Assembly: GCA_964388275.1 (NCBI GenBank)
Contig: CAYLZD010000001.1
Span: forward strand, 139,277-203,276
Reading direction: 5' to 3'
From: JARYLZ01 sp964388275
GTDB taxonomy: Bacteria; Bacteroidota; Ignavibacteria; SZUA-365
Length of the DNA stretch: 64,000 nt
The notes under the pieces were generated by a model. It saw nothing but the letters and a program-made list of their open reading frames with translations. It was not told the DNA's origin and made no database searches. Both the position numbers and the translations under genes were made by a program. Below are positions 51,164-60,146 of this stretch, piece by piece (the first letter of the stretch is position 1; each line of letters begins with the position of its first letter).

Positions 51164-53299
51164 ATGATGAAGCACCTGTACCATTCTATTTCTGTTGTTG
51201 TGCTTGTAACGATCTGCGCCGCGACATCCGTCGGACAGATCAAGTCCGACACCCTCTCAATAAGAGAGATACAGGAAGTCCCGATGGATTCCCTGCTGAT
51301 CGGCAATGAGAATTCCCCTCGCACGGGGGACACGGTCACTGTGACGGGAACAGTCGTAGCAGCGGCGCGCAGAAGTCCCGGAGGACCGATGCTGTTCGCG
51401 CTCGGAAACGCCGCGACCATTTACATAGTCGACGAGAACGGAGGGGCATGGAGCGGATTGAACGTGCGGGCCACTGATTCCGTCGCCGCTTCCAGCACGC
51501 TGCTGACAGCGGTCGACACAGGTTTCGTCATAACGATCACGGGAGTGGTCACGCAGTATTATACCACGACGCAATTCGAGATCGGAAAAATCGCCTCCTG
51601 GAACGCCGACAAACAGGTGGAGGTGATCGATACGAAACCCAACCGGCCCGATCCCACGGAGATCATGTTGACCGACCTCGTCAACGGCGCTCCGACCGCC
51701 AAAATCCCGGCATCGCAGCAGTGGGAAGGAGCTTATGTAGTCATCCGGAATCTGAGCACCGGCACCGTGAGCAAGAATTCATCCACAGGTCGCTACACCT
51801 GGACTGTGACCGACGGCGCGGGAAACTCCATCGGTGTGTACGATCAAAGCGTTTATTTCAGAGGCGGTTCACAGGGCTTCAATCCCGACTGGGCCCCGCC
51901 TGTGCCGGGAACGCAGATTTCCCACATACGCGGCATCATTACAAGTTCCAACCAGGGCATAGTGATAGCGCCCATTTATCCGGGCGACCTTTCGCTGAGT
52001 TCTTTCCCGCCGACCATCACGACAGTGCGCCATGCTCCCGCTTTCCCGACTTCGACGGAACCGGTGACGGTGAACGCCTCGGTTGAAACCGCCAAACCCG
52101 GCGGCAGCATTTCCGAAGTCACGCTGGCGTACGGCATCGACGCCACGGAACTGGGCACCGTGAGCATGACGTATGACGGCGCCACCAAGGAAGCCCAGGG
52201 TGTCATTCCGCAGCAGGCGGACGGCTCCGCGGTCTGGTACAAGCTTTCAGCGAAGGACAATACAGGCGAATCGGTGGAGTATCCCGGCGCCGCTTCAAAA
52301 TCCCTGCCCTTCTACATAGTGCGCGACGGCGCTCTGCGCATCAGGGACGTGCAGTTCACTCCCTTCAGCGACGGACTGCCGGGTTGCGTCGGCGCCACTG
52401 TCACGCTGCGTGGAACAGTGGTCTCCCAGGCCGACACCACCTCGCTCGGTCTCGTCTACATCCAGGACGCGCGCGCTTCATGGAGCGGCATCATGGTGCG
52501 CGGAGACGCGACGGTGCGCGGTCTGAAGCTCGGCGAAGACGTCACCGTGAGAGGCGTGGTAGCGGAAGGTTATTCCAGTTCCACGGCAGGCAACACCGCG
52601 GTAATCGACGCTGTAGTTGTTGAAAAACACGGCACTGCGGCAGTCCCGGATCCGGTTGAACTCACGACCGGTCTTTTCAAAACCGGCGTGGTAACGGACG
52701 GCACTCCAAGCGCCGAGGAATGGGAAGGAATGCTGCTCCGCTTCCGCGGATTGACCGTAACGGCAAGAAACGCCGATGAAGGCGCAGGTTTTTACGGCGA
52801 ATTCCTGGTAGACGACGGCAGCGGCGGACTCCGCGTCGACGATCTCGGACAATGGAAAACCGTATACACGAACGACACGTCCAAGACGAATCTCATAATG
52901 CTCGAGGCGGGCACGACGATTCAGTCTCTGACCGGCGTGATGTTTTTCAGTTTCGGCAATTACAAGCTTCAACCGCGCAACATCGCCGATTTCGACGGCG
53001 TCACAGGCCTGGAGCGCATCGCCGCTGCGCCGGATCTGCCGGTGCTGCGGCAGAATTATCCCAATCCAGTGAATGCAGGCAATCCGACAGTCATCGGTTT
53101 CGGCATCACCGAGCCCGGGCGTGTGTCGATGCAAGTCTTTGACGCTCTCGGCCGGCGTGTCGCCACCGTCCTCGACAGCCATCTCGACGGTGGGCTGTAC
53201 AGCATACGCTTCGACACCGAGTCCCTGCCCGCCGGAGCGTATGTATATCGATTGAGCGCCGCCGGACGTGTCGCGAGCGGACGCATGATCATCCGTTGA
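51164..53299 (+). CDS. Secreted protein with OB-fold-like repeats and type IX sorting domain
   Basis: A 711-residue exported protein. The signal peptide ends near residue 25 (TSVGQ). The mature part has at least two similar modules built around DTVTVTGTVVAAAR / GATVTLRGTVVSQADTT and IVDENGGAWSGLNV / IQDARASWSGIMV. These look like extracellular OB-fold-type domains associated with DUF5689-like or nuclease-linked proteins; this assignment is by resemblance. A Ig-like middle part (about 280-390) and the C-terminal sorting domain (LRQNYPNPVNAGNPTVIGF; SMQVFDALGRRVATVL; GRMIIR) follow. GGAGAAAGC precedes the ATG. It begins 13 bases after the preceding gene, so the two are an operon. Confidence 0.85.
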   Translation: MMKHLYHSISVVVLVTICAATSVGQIKSDTLSIREIQEVPMDSLLIGNENSPRTGDTVTVTGTVVAAARRSPGGPMLFALGNAATIYIVDENGGAWSGLNVRATDSVAASSTLLTAVDTGFVITITGVVTQYYTTTQFEIGKIASWNADKQVEVIDTKPNRPDPTEIMLTDLVNGAPTAKIPASQQWEGAYVVIRNLSTGTVSKNSSTGRYTWTVTDGAGNSIGVYDQSVYFRGGSQGFNPDWAPPVPGTQISHIRGIITSSNQGIVIAPIYPGDLSLSSFPPTITTVRHAPAFPTSTEPVTVNASVETAKPGGSISEVTLAYGIDATELGTVSMTYDGATKEAQGVIPQQADGSAVWYKLSAKDNTGESVEYPGAASKSLPFYIVRDGALRIRDVQFTPFSDGLPGCVGATVTLRGTVVSQADTTSLGLVYIQDARASWSGIMVRGDATVRGLKLGEDVTVRGVVAEGYSSSTAGNTAVIDAVVVEKHGTAAVPDPVELTTGLFKTGVVTDGTPSAEEWEGMLLRFRGLTVTARNADEGAGFYGEFLVDDGSGGLRVDDLGQWKTVYTNDTSKTNLIMLEAGTTIQSLTGVMFFSFGNYKLQPRNIADFDGVTGLERIAAAPDLPVLRQNYPNPVNAGNPTVIGFGITEPGRVSMQVFDALGRRVATVLDSHLDGGLYSIRFDTESLPAGAYVYRLSAAGRVASGRMIIR

Positions 53300-53414
53300 C
53301 GGGCGCGGCGGCGAGCGGACCGCGGCCGATGCCGGGGCGCACGAAGTCGATCGATCAGGCATGCCGCGCGCGAGCCGCGGCGAGCATTGAAGTAACGAGG
53401 ATACCGCGCGTGAA

Positions 53415-54935
53415 ATGAAATACCGCCTTCAAAGATTCCGAGTGATCCTTCCGGTCAGGGCAGCCGCGCGCCTGCTGTGCGCGGCTCTCCTGGCCGCCGC
53501 TTTTTCTTGCTCCGACGATCCCACCGGCAAGGGAAGCGACAACATCCCGCCTGAAACCCGGGTGTCTCTGATGCCGGACGGCGAACTCAGGACAACCACA
53601 AGCAGGCAGCATCTCCACTGGTGGGGCGACGATCCGGACGGATTCGTTGCCGGGTATTTCGTCAGTTTCGACGGCCTCGGCTGGACGTTCACCACGCAAA
53701 GCGACAGCGTCTTCTCTTTGTCGTTTTCCGGACGGGACAGCACATTCAGGTTTCAAGCCCGTGCGGTGGACGATCAAGGCAACGGCGTTTACGACACCTC
53801 GGGCGCTTACGGCCCGGAACCGTTCGAGGATTCGAACGGCAACGGCGCCTATGATGCCGGCGAGCCGTTCACGGATCTCGGCCTCTGGGATCCGACTCCC
53901 GCTGTTCTGCAAATTCCTGTGGAGAACACGCCGCCCATGGTAGACTTTGTCAAGGGTTCCGACGTACCGGACACCACATTCACGGTCGCGACGTTTTCGT
54001 GGACAGGGGCGGATCCAGACGGCGACGAAACGATCGCTGAATACAGGTACGCCCTCAACGACACTTCGGATCCAGCGGCATGGAGAAGCCTGCCCCGCAC
54101 GCGCACCTTCCTGACGCTGACAGCGGGCGACGGCATCAGGGCGGGCGACAATGCCTTCTATCTTCAGGCGATAGACCTGGCCGGAGCAGTCAGCCCAACG
54201 GTGCGGATGCCGCGCGACGGACGCGCCTGGCATGTCCGCATACCGCGCAACGACCTGCTGATCGTGGACGATTACGGACCGATCGACGAGACCGCCTCAT
54301 TCTACGCGTCGGTTCTTGACACCCTGCTCGGCGGGCGCTTCCGCGGCGCCGACGTGCTCGACATCCGCCTCGGCGCCACTTCCACGAGCAAGGGACGGCT
54401 GGTTCCGCCCTACATCAATCCCACATTCATCGAGACACTCAAGCTCTTCAAGCACGTCCTGTGGTATTCCGACAACAACCCGACACTTGATCTGGCGCAA
54501 CTCAGCCTGCCCGAATACCAACGCGGCGGCGGCGATGTGCTGTACACGGCATCCTTCCCGGAGAGCGCTCTCGATCCCCGGGGCGGCATAACGGATTTCG
54601 CCCCGGTCGACAGCCTCAGCCCGACACCGATCACATTCATCCCGTCCGGCACGCTACTGGAAGCGGATGCGGAATCACCCGGGTACCCGCCTCTCAAACG
54701 CGATACACGCGGGATACCTGTGGCATTCGTGCGCGCATTGTACCGGAAAATCAACGCGGCGGTCCTTTACCGGCTGGCCTCGGACACTCGATGGGAAGGG
54801 AATCCCGCCGTGGCCGTCAGAAGCGGCGACAGGCGTTTCGTGATTTTCTCGGTCCCGCTGAACCGTTTTGACGGGAACGGCAACGTCGGCGCGCTCTTCC
54901 ATGCGATATTCACAAGCGACTTCGGAGTACGCTGA
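53415..54935 (+). CDS. Cell-surface lipoprotein of the secretion cluster
   Basis: A 506-residue lipoprotein with signal and lipobox AAFSC (Cys about 32). A repeated Ig/fibronectin-like part uses patterns such as PPETRVSLMPDGELRTTTSRQHLHWWGDDPDGFV and PPMVDFVKGSDVPDTTFTVATFSWTGADPDGDE. A Ca-binding-like DSNGNGAYDAGE segment and a C-terminal domain (NDLLIVDDYGPIDETASFY; VLWYSDNNPTLDLAQLSL) follow. The C-terminal part resembles a Rossmann-like glutamine-amidotransferase-type fold, but no catalytic Cys is obvious. Its stop codon is immediately followed by the start of the receptor gene, so expression is coupled. It could be the surface partner lipoprotein of that receptor. Confidence 0.8.
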   Translation: MKYRLQRFRVILPVRAAARLLCAALLAAAFSCSDDPTGKGSDNIPPETRVSLMPDGELRTTTSRQHLHWWGDDPDGFVAGYFVSFDGLGWTFTTQSDSVFSLSFSGRDSTFRFQARAVDDQGNGVYDTSGAYGPEPFEDSNGNGAYDAGEPFTDLGLWDPTPAVLQIPVENTPPMVDFVKGSDVPDTTFTVATFSWTGADPDGDETIAEYRYALNDTSDPAAWRSLPRTRTFLTLTAGDGIRAGDNAFYLQAIDLAGAVSPTVRMPRDGRAWHVRIPRNDLLIVDDYGPIDETASFYASVLDTLLGGRFRGADVLDIRLGATSTSKGRLVPPYINPTFIETLKLFKHVLWYSDNNPTLDLAQLSLPEYQRGGGDVLYTASFPESALDPRGGITDFAPVDSLSPTPITFIPSGTLLEADAESPGYPPLKRDTRGIPVAFVRALYRKINAAVLYRLASDTRWEGNPAVAVRSGDRRFVIFSVPLNRFDGNGNVGALFHAIFTSDFGVR

Positions 54936-57884
54936 ATGCGCTTGCATCCGACAGACCGGACGATAGAGATCCGAAACCGGCGAAGGAGCGCGGCTCCCGA
55001 TCCGACGCGCGCTCTTCATGCTTGCCGCTTGAGTCGCCCGGTCTTGATCTTCTGCTTCGCGGCGCTGGTACTCGTCCACGGCGGAACCGCCGACGCGCAG
55101 AAAGGCGCCATACAGGGACTCGTCAAGGATTCCAAAACCGGTGAGTCCCTGATCGGCGTGAATATCCAGATAAAGGGAACCTATTACGGTGCGGCCACAG
55201 ACGTCAACGGATCCTACCTGATACGCGAGGTGAATCCGGGCCAGTACACTCTGGAGGTTTCACTTCTCGGATACACGAGGATACAAAAAACGGGCGTGAC
55301 CGTGGCGGCCGGCAAGACCAGCACACTGGATTTCCGTCTCGACGAAACCACGCTGTCGCTGGGTGAAGAAGTCGTGATCATCGGCGAGAAACCGTTGCTG
55401 GATATCGAACAGACGTCCAGCTCACGAACCATCACCGCCGACGACATCGCCGTGGCGATCATCGAGAACGTGACAGACGTCGTGGCCCAGCAGGTGGGAG
55501 TGGTGCAAAGCGACAACACCATACACATCAGAGGAGGCCGCGGATACGAGAACGCTTATCTGCTCGACGGCGTATCAGTACAGGATCCGCTTTCCGGCAC
55601 GGGTTTCGGTCTGCAGTTGAGCGCCGCGGCGATCAGCGAAATCGAGGTGATGACCGGAGGTTTCAACGCCGAATTCGGCCAGGCGACCTCTGGCGTCGTA
55701 AATGTCACGACCAAGGAAGCGACGGACCGGACGCGCGTATTCCTGTCCTGGCGCAGGGACAATCTCGGATTCAACTCCGATTCGAGAGCATGTTGGAACA
55801 CCGACATCGTGGAGGGCTCCCTCAGCGGTCCCGAGCCGATCACGACCTACCTGCTGCCCGCCCTGGGCGCCGGCATACCCGGAACGCTTTCCTATTTCGC
55901 AAATTTCTACTCCAACATTTCCGACGGGTTCACGCGTTTGACCCCGGTTGTTGTGAACGGACGAGAGACCGGGATCCTGCGCGAAACGAAGGCCGACCGG
56001 CTATACTCCTCGACTTTCGGAGGCGCTAGTTTTGCACCGAGGCAGGACAACAACTGGTTCTGGCTCGGCAAAATGACCTGGGCGCCCGCGCCCACGATGA
56101 AACTCCGTTATTCCTACAACCAGTCGGTTTCAATCAATCAGAACTCGCAATCGCTGCAGACCAATCTCGAATACGTGGAGCCGAGTCCCGGCTACCAGTA
56201 CGAATTCCGCGACATACTCGACGGAGCGAACACATACACGCACAACAACATCTTCCATACGCTCACCTGGACGCACACCATCAACGCCAGGTCGTTCTAC
56301 GAAGTGAAGCTCAGCAGTTTTTTCACGCAACTCAGGGCCGACGCGAACGGGAAGGACTGGACCGAATACAGGGAGCCGCTCGACCTCGCTCGTTTTCCCG
56401 TGGAGTACTACGGACAGGACCGCGACACCGTCGGAGTCATTCCGGGAGACGGTTTCTGGGACACAGGCAACGGCTTCACCTGGCATGACCATCACGTGAA
56501 GGAATATTCCCTCAGAGCCGATCTCAACAACTCCTTTTCGGAGACCAACAAGTTCAAGGCCGGCGCCGAGTTTTCCTTCAGCGAAATGCAGGTTGTGGAC
56601 ATTTACAAACCCTGGATCGGAGAGCTCGGCCTCAACAACGACGTATACAAGGTGTTCCCCGCCCACGGCGCCTTTTACGCGCAGGACAACATCAACTTCA
56701 GCGGCATGATACTGAACTTCGGCGCGCGACTCGACTGGTGGATGCCGGGCAAATTCGTCGACGACGCCGTGGCGAATCCGGACATACCGACAATACCTCA
56801 AAGCGTGCGGGATTCGTACATGGAGAACACATTCGGGCTGTTCGGCCGGCGCTTCAAGGCCAGGGTGAGTCCGAGGCTGGGCATCTCCCACCCTGTATCG
56901 GATAACCAGACTCTTTTCTTCTCATACGGTCACTTCACCAAGCGCCCGCGCCCGCAGTTCGTCTACGCGAAGTTGAATCCGGTCACCGCGAAGTCGTCTT
57001 TCCAGAGATTCGGCAATCCGGATTTGAATCCCGAGACCACTGTCGCCTATGAACTCGGGATAAGAAACCAGTTCACCGGCGACGACGTGCTCACCCTGAC
57101 GGCCTACTACAAGGACATCTTCGATTATGTGAGCACAAGGTCAGCCAAAATACCGAGCTCGCGTTTCGCCGGCGGCTCTTTCATCACCTACGTCAATCAG
57201 GATTACGCGCGCACCAGAGGCATCGAAGCCGAGTACAAAAAGCGGATCGGCCGCTGGTTCCGCGGCGGCGCCAGCGCCTCGTACACGCTTGCCACGGGCA
57301 AAAGCTCCTCGGCTGATGAAGGCGCTCTCGTGCAACGCGGCGACCTCGAGGAATCCATCCGGGAGAATTTCGTCATTTGGGACCGTCCGTTTCAGGCCAC
57401 GCTGTTCGCGAGTTTCGATGTGTTGAAGGGAGAAGGGCTGTTCGGGATCGGCCGCGGGATACTGGACGACATGAACGTGTATGTGAGGCTTTTCTACCAG
57501 TCAGGAAGAAGATACACTCCGCAGCTATTTACGGGCAGCGATCCGGCCACGGGACGTCCGATCTACGACAGGGACAGAAGCCGTTTGAACGACGCGGTTG
57601 GAGACGACTGGTTCTGGATAGACCTGAATTTCGAAAAGCGGTTCCGTTTGGCGGGACTCGAAATGACGTTTCTTATCGAGGCGACCAACCTGTTGGATTC
57701 GCGGAACTCGACCATCATCAATCCCGTGACAGGCGCGGCATACGAATACGGAGACCCGACGCCGTCCTCGTGGAACGATCCGCTGTATCCCGACCTGCAA
57801 GCGCCGCTCAACCCTTACCCGTACAATCCGGCCCGCTATCTTGCTCCGCGCAACGTCAAGGCGGGTTTTACGCTGGCATTCTGA
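54936..57884 (+). CDS. TonB-dependent outer-membrane receptor with carboxypeptidase-regulatory-like domain
   Basis: An outer-membrane beta-barrel transporter of 982 residues, energised by TonB. An N-terminal signal segment (about 34-54, VLIFCFAALVLVHGGTADAQ) follows a basic 33-residue stretch, so the true start may lie further in. An extracellular-type regulatory domain (about 57-140; GAIQGLVKDSKTGESLIGVNIQIKGTYYGAATDVNGSYLI) precedes the plug (HIRGGRGYENAYLLDGVSVQDPL and the GFNAEFGQATSGVVNVTTK motif). The barrel runs to the aromatic C-terminus (VKAGFTLAF). This is the Bacteroidota-type layout (SusC/oar-like), although the paired SusD gene is absent. Substrate unknown. Confidence 0.92.
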   Translation: MRLHPTDRTIEIRNRRRSAAPDPTRALHACRLSRPVLIFCFAALVLVHGGTADAQKGAIQGLVKDSKTGESLIGVNIQIKGTYYGAATDVNGSYLIREVNPGQYTLEVSLLGYTRIQKTGVTVAAGKTSTLDFRLDETTLSLGEEVVIIGEKPLLDIEQTSSSRTITADDIAVAIIENVTDVVAQQVGVVQSDNTIHIRGGRGYENAYLLDGVSVQDPLSGTGFGLQLSAAAISEIEVMTGGFNAEFGQATSGVVNVTTKEATDRTRVFLSWRRDNLGFNSDSRACWNTDIVEGSLSGPEPITTYLLPALGAGIPGTLSYFANFYSNISDGFTRLTPVVVNGRETGILRETKADRLYSSTFGGASFAPRQDNNWFWLGKMTWAPAPTMKLRYSYNQSVSINQNSQSLQTNLEYVEPSPGYQYEFRDILDGANTYTHNNIFHTLTWTHTINARSFYEVKLSSFFTQLRADANGKDWTEYREPLDLARFPVEYYGQDRDTVGVIPGDGFWDTGNGFTWHDHHVKEYSLRADLNNSFSETNKFKAGAEFSFSEMQVVDIYKPWIGELGLNNDVYKVFPAHGAFYAQDNINFSGMILNFGARLDWWMPGKFVDDAVANPDIPTIPQSVRDSYMENTFGLFGRRFKARVSPRLGISHPVSDNQTLFFSYGHFTKRPRPQFVYAKLNPVTAKSSFQRFGNPDLNPETTVAYELGIRNQFTGDDVLTLTAYYKDIFDYVSTRSAKIPSSRFAGGSFITYVNQDYARTRGIEAEYKKRIGRWFRGGASASYTLATGKSSSADEGALVQRGDLEESIRENFVIWDRPFQATLFASFDVLKGEGLFGIGRGILDDMNVYVRLFYQSGRRYTPQLFTGSDPATGRPIYDRDRSRLNDAVGDDWFWIDLNFEKRFRLAGLEMTFLIEATNLLDSRNSTIINPVTGAAYEYGDPTPSSWNDPLYPDLQAPLNPYPYNPARYLAPRNVKAGFTLAF

Positions 57885-57905
57885 GGCCCGAGCGAGAGCG
57901 ACGTC

Positions 57906-58910
57906 ATGGAAAAAAGATCCCGAACGCCGGTTTTCCTACTTGCGACGGCAATCGTGTTCTGCGCCTCGGCGGCCGGGATGCAAGGCCAGCTCCTGCCGCT
58001 GCTCGGCGGTCAGAGGGCGGGGATATCATCCCTGCAGTTTCTGAAAATCGGGCCGAGCGCGCGCGCGGCGGCCATGGCCGAGGCCTTCGTAGCCGTCTGC
58101 GACGACGCCACCGCTCTGCATTACAATCCGGCGGGGATAACGCAGGTCACCGGACATCAGGCGCATTTCTCGCATACGGAATGGCTTGTAGACATACGGC
58201 ACGAGTTCGCGGCTCTCGTCTACCGCCTATCGGCCGCGGATGCGATCGGCGTCTCTCTCACTTCTCTCGGAACGGACGACATGGAGATTACGACTGAGAC
58301 GCAGCCCTACGGAACCGGCCGGTATTTCTCATACGGCGATCTCGCCCTCGGCCTGACTTATGCGAGGGCGCTCACTAACCAGTTCTCTTTCGGCGCGACG
58401 ATCAGGTACGCCGAGGAAAGCATTGCCGGGTTGAAGACACAAGCGATAATGGCAGACCTGGGAACGCATTACCGGACCGGACTCGGTAGCGCCAGGTTTT
58501 CTGTGGCGGTCAGCAATTTCGGCGGCAACGTTTCGCCGGAGGGTTCGATAAACAGGCGGGACGGAACAGTATTTTCTTCCTTCCAGGAATTTTCCCCGCC
58601 CACGATTTTCCGCATCGGCTTCGCTCTTGAGCCTTATGAAGACGAGACGCACCGGGCCACGGCGGCGATACAGCTGAATCACCCGAACGACAACAGCGAG
58701 AATCTGGCCCTCGGAGTTGAATACGGATGGAACCGGATCTTCCACGCCCGCGCCGGATACAAATTCAACACGGACGAGGAGGGATTGAGCGCCGGCGCCG
58801 GGCTGGCGGCATCCCTCGGTTTCGCCGACATCACCGTGGATTATGGATTCTCAGCTTACAAGACTCTGAATTCGGTGCACCGCCTTTCCATCACTCTTGG
58901 TCTGAAATGA
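57906..58910 (+). CDS. PorV/PorQ-family outer-membrane protein
   Basis: A 334-residue beta-barrel protein of the PorV/PorQ (UPF0164) family, linked in Bacteroidota to the type IX secretion system. A signal peptide ends near residue 24. The mature start contains the family hallmark LKIGPSARAAAMAEAFVAVCDDATALHYNPAGI, followed by alternating strands and a final aromatic-ended strand (HRLSITLGLK). PorV binds sorting domains of type IX cargo. This paralogue, encoded beside two such cargo proteins, may do the same. It starts 21 bases after the receptor and ends in an ATGA overlap with the next gene. Confidence 0.9.
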   Translation: MEKRSRTPVFLLATAIVFCASAAGMQGQLLPLLGGQRAGISSLQFLKIGPSARAAAMAEAFVAVCDDATALHYNPAGITQVTGHQAHFSHTEWLVDIRHEFAALVYRLSAADAIGVSLTSLGTDDMEITTETQPYGTGRYFSYGDLALGLTYARALTNQFSFGATIRYAEESIAGLKTQAIMADLGTHYRTGLGSARFSVAVSNFGGNVSPEGSINRRDGTVFSSFQEFSPPTIFRIGFALEPYEDETHRATAAIQLNHPNDNSENLALGVEYGWNRIFHARAGYKFNTDEEGLSAGAGLAASLGFADITVDYGFSAYKTLNSVHRLSITLGLK

Positions 58911-60004
58911 TGAAGAAGAGAAAACAGCGCGGTCTGGATGCGATCGCGGCGGCTCACGGAGTTTTAATCCTGCTCGCGGCACAGCTCGCCGGCTGCGGAG
59001 ATCCCTTCGATACTGACAGACTGGGCGCGACCGCTCCTCCGGCGGTATACGGGGACACGGTCTACGTTCTGCAGCAACCGGTCTGGACTGGATTCAACCG
59101 TCCCACGGACGTGCTGGTCGGACACGAGCCGTTTCTGTACGTCGCCGACGCAGGCAACAACCGCATCGCGATGCTAGATCTCTCCGGCGCGCTGGTAGGA
59201 TTCTCCGCAAGCATAAAGAATCCCGTGTCGATCGCGCAGGATCACCGGCTGAACCTTCTCGTCTGCGCCGAGTTCGACACGGTGATCTCGGGTTCACAGG
59301 CCACATTCGGCGCGGTTTACAGGATAGATCTCGTCGCCGCGGGCCACGACATCGCGCGGGCGCCAGTCAGACGGGTCTATTTCGATCCGCTCAGTTCCCT
59401 CCGGCGCTTCACCGGAGCGGCCGTGCTCGCGGACAACTCGTATTACATCTCCCGCACGGGACCGAACAATGCCAGCATCATAGATCCCGACGACGCCGTT
59501 CTGCTGTTCGACCGCAACGACGAGCTTCAACCGCGCGTGCTCTGGCCTCTGCTAAGCGCGGACGGCACCGGCCTGACGACGATCACGCGCCCTACGGCCG
59601 TCGCGACGCTGCCCCGCAGAAGCACGGACGTGTTATTCACACAGAGCGGAGAGAAATCTCTTTTCCGAGCCCAGTGGATCACCCAGCGCACCACGGGCGA
59701 CGTCACCATGTGGGAGTCTTGGTTCTCGCCGGCGCGGGATGCCGATGTGGATTTTCTCAGGGTATCATTGTTCAAGCGGCCCGAGGACATCACGGTAGAC
59801 GCTTCCGGGAACATTTACGTCGTCGATGCGGCAACGGACAGCCTATTCCGCTTCAACGCGGCCGGATTCATCACGCAAGCCTTCGGAGGCTCCGATATCA
59901 TGAGAAATCCGGAAGGCGTGGCATTCTTCGACAAGACGCTATACATTGCCGACACGGGCAACAACAGGATACTGCGCTTCATCCTGTCGACGGATCTGAG
60001 ATGA
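58907..60004 (+). CDS. NHL-repeat-type lipoprotein
   Basis: A 365-residue exported lipoprotein, starting at the ATG (58907) that overlaps the PorV-like stop in an ATGA arrangement. Signal and lipobox end LAGC (about residue 30). The body is a beta-propeller with NHL-like units such as FLYVADAGNNRIAMLDL, SGNIYVVDAATDSLFRF and LYIADTGNNRILRF, about five or six blades. Such proteins often bind glycans or partner proteins. It completes the co-directional cluster that includes two type IX-type secreted proteins, a lipoprotein, a receptor and the PorV-like protein. No catalytic motif. Confidence 0.85.
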   Translation: MMKKRKQRGLDAIAAAHGVLILLAAQLAGCGDPFDTDRLGATAPPAVYGDTVYVLQQPVWTGFNRPTDVLVGHEPFLYVADAGNNRIAMLDLSGALVGFSASIKNPVSIAQDHRLNLLVCAEFDTVISGSQATFGAVYRIDLVAAGHDIARAPVRRVYFDPLSSLRRFTGAAVLADNSYYISRTGPNNASIIDPDDAVLLFDRNDELQPRVLWPLLSADGTGLTTITRPTAVATLPRRSTDVLFTQSGEKSLFRAQWITQRTTGDVTMWESWFSPARDADVDFLRVSLFKRPEDITVDASGNIYVVDAATDSLFRFNAAGFITQAFGGSDIMRNPEGVAFFDKTLYIADTGNNRILRFILSTDLR

Positions 60005-60146
60005 CGGCGCCCGGCGGGTCCCGGATGATACCGTATATCAAAAGAGCCTGCGAGCCGAAATAACTCCCGGCCGAGCAGAGACGGCTGAGCGCATCGAGAC
60101 GAGATTCATCCCACGAAATACAAAAATAATTCCGGAGCGGAGACAA

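Noticed and set aside
52478..53362. Minus-strand frame of 294 residues opposite the type IX-targeted protein gene
   Set aside because: The plus strand shows a signal peptide, repeated domains and a sorting domain. The minus frame has no recognisable feature.
57377..58297. A 306-residue plus-strand frame across the receptor and PorV-like genes
   Set aside because: It lies out of frame with two well-recognised genes and is Arg-rich shadow sequence.
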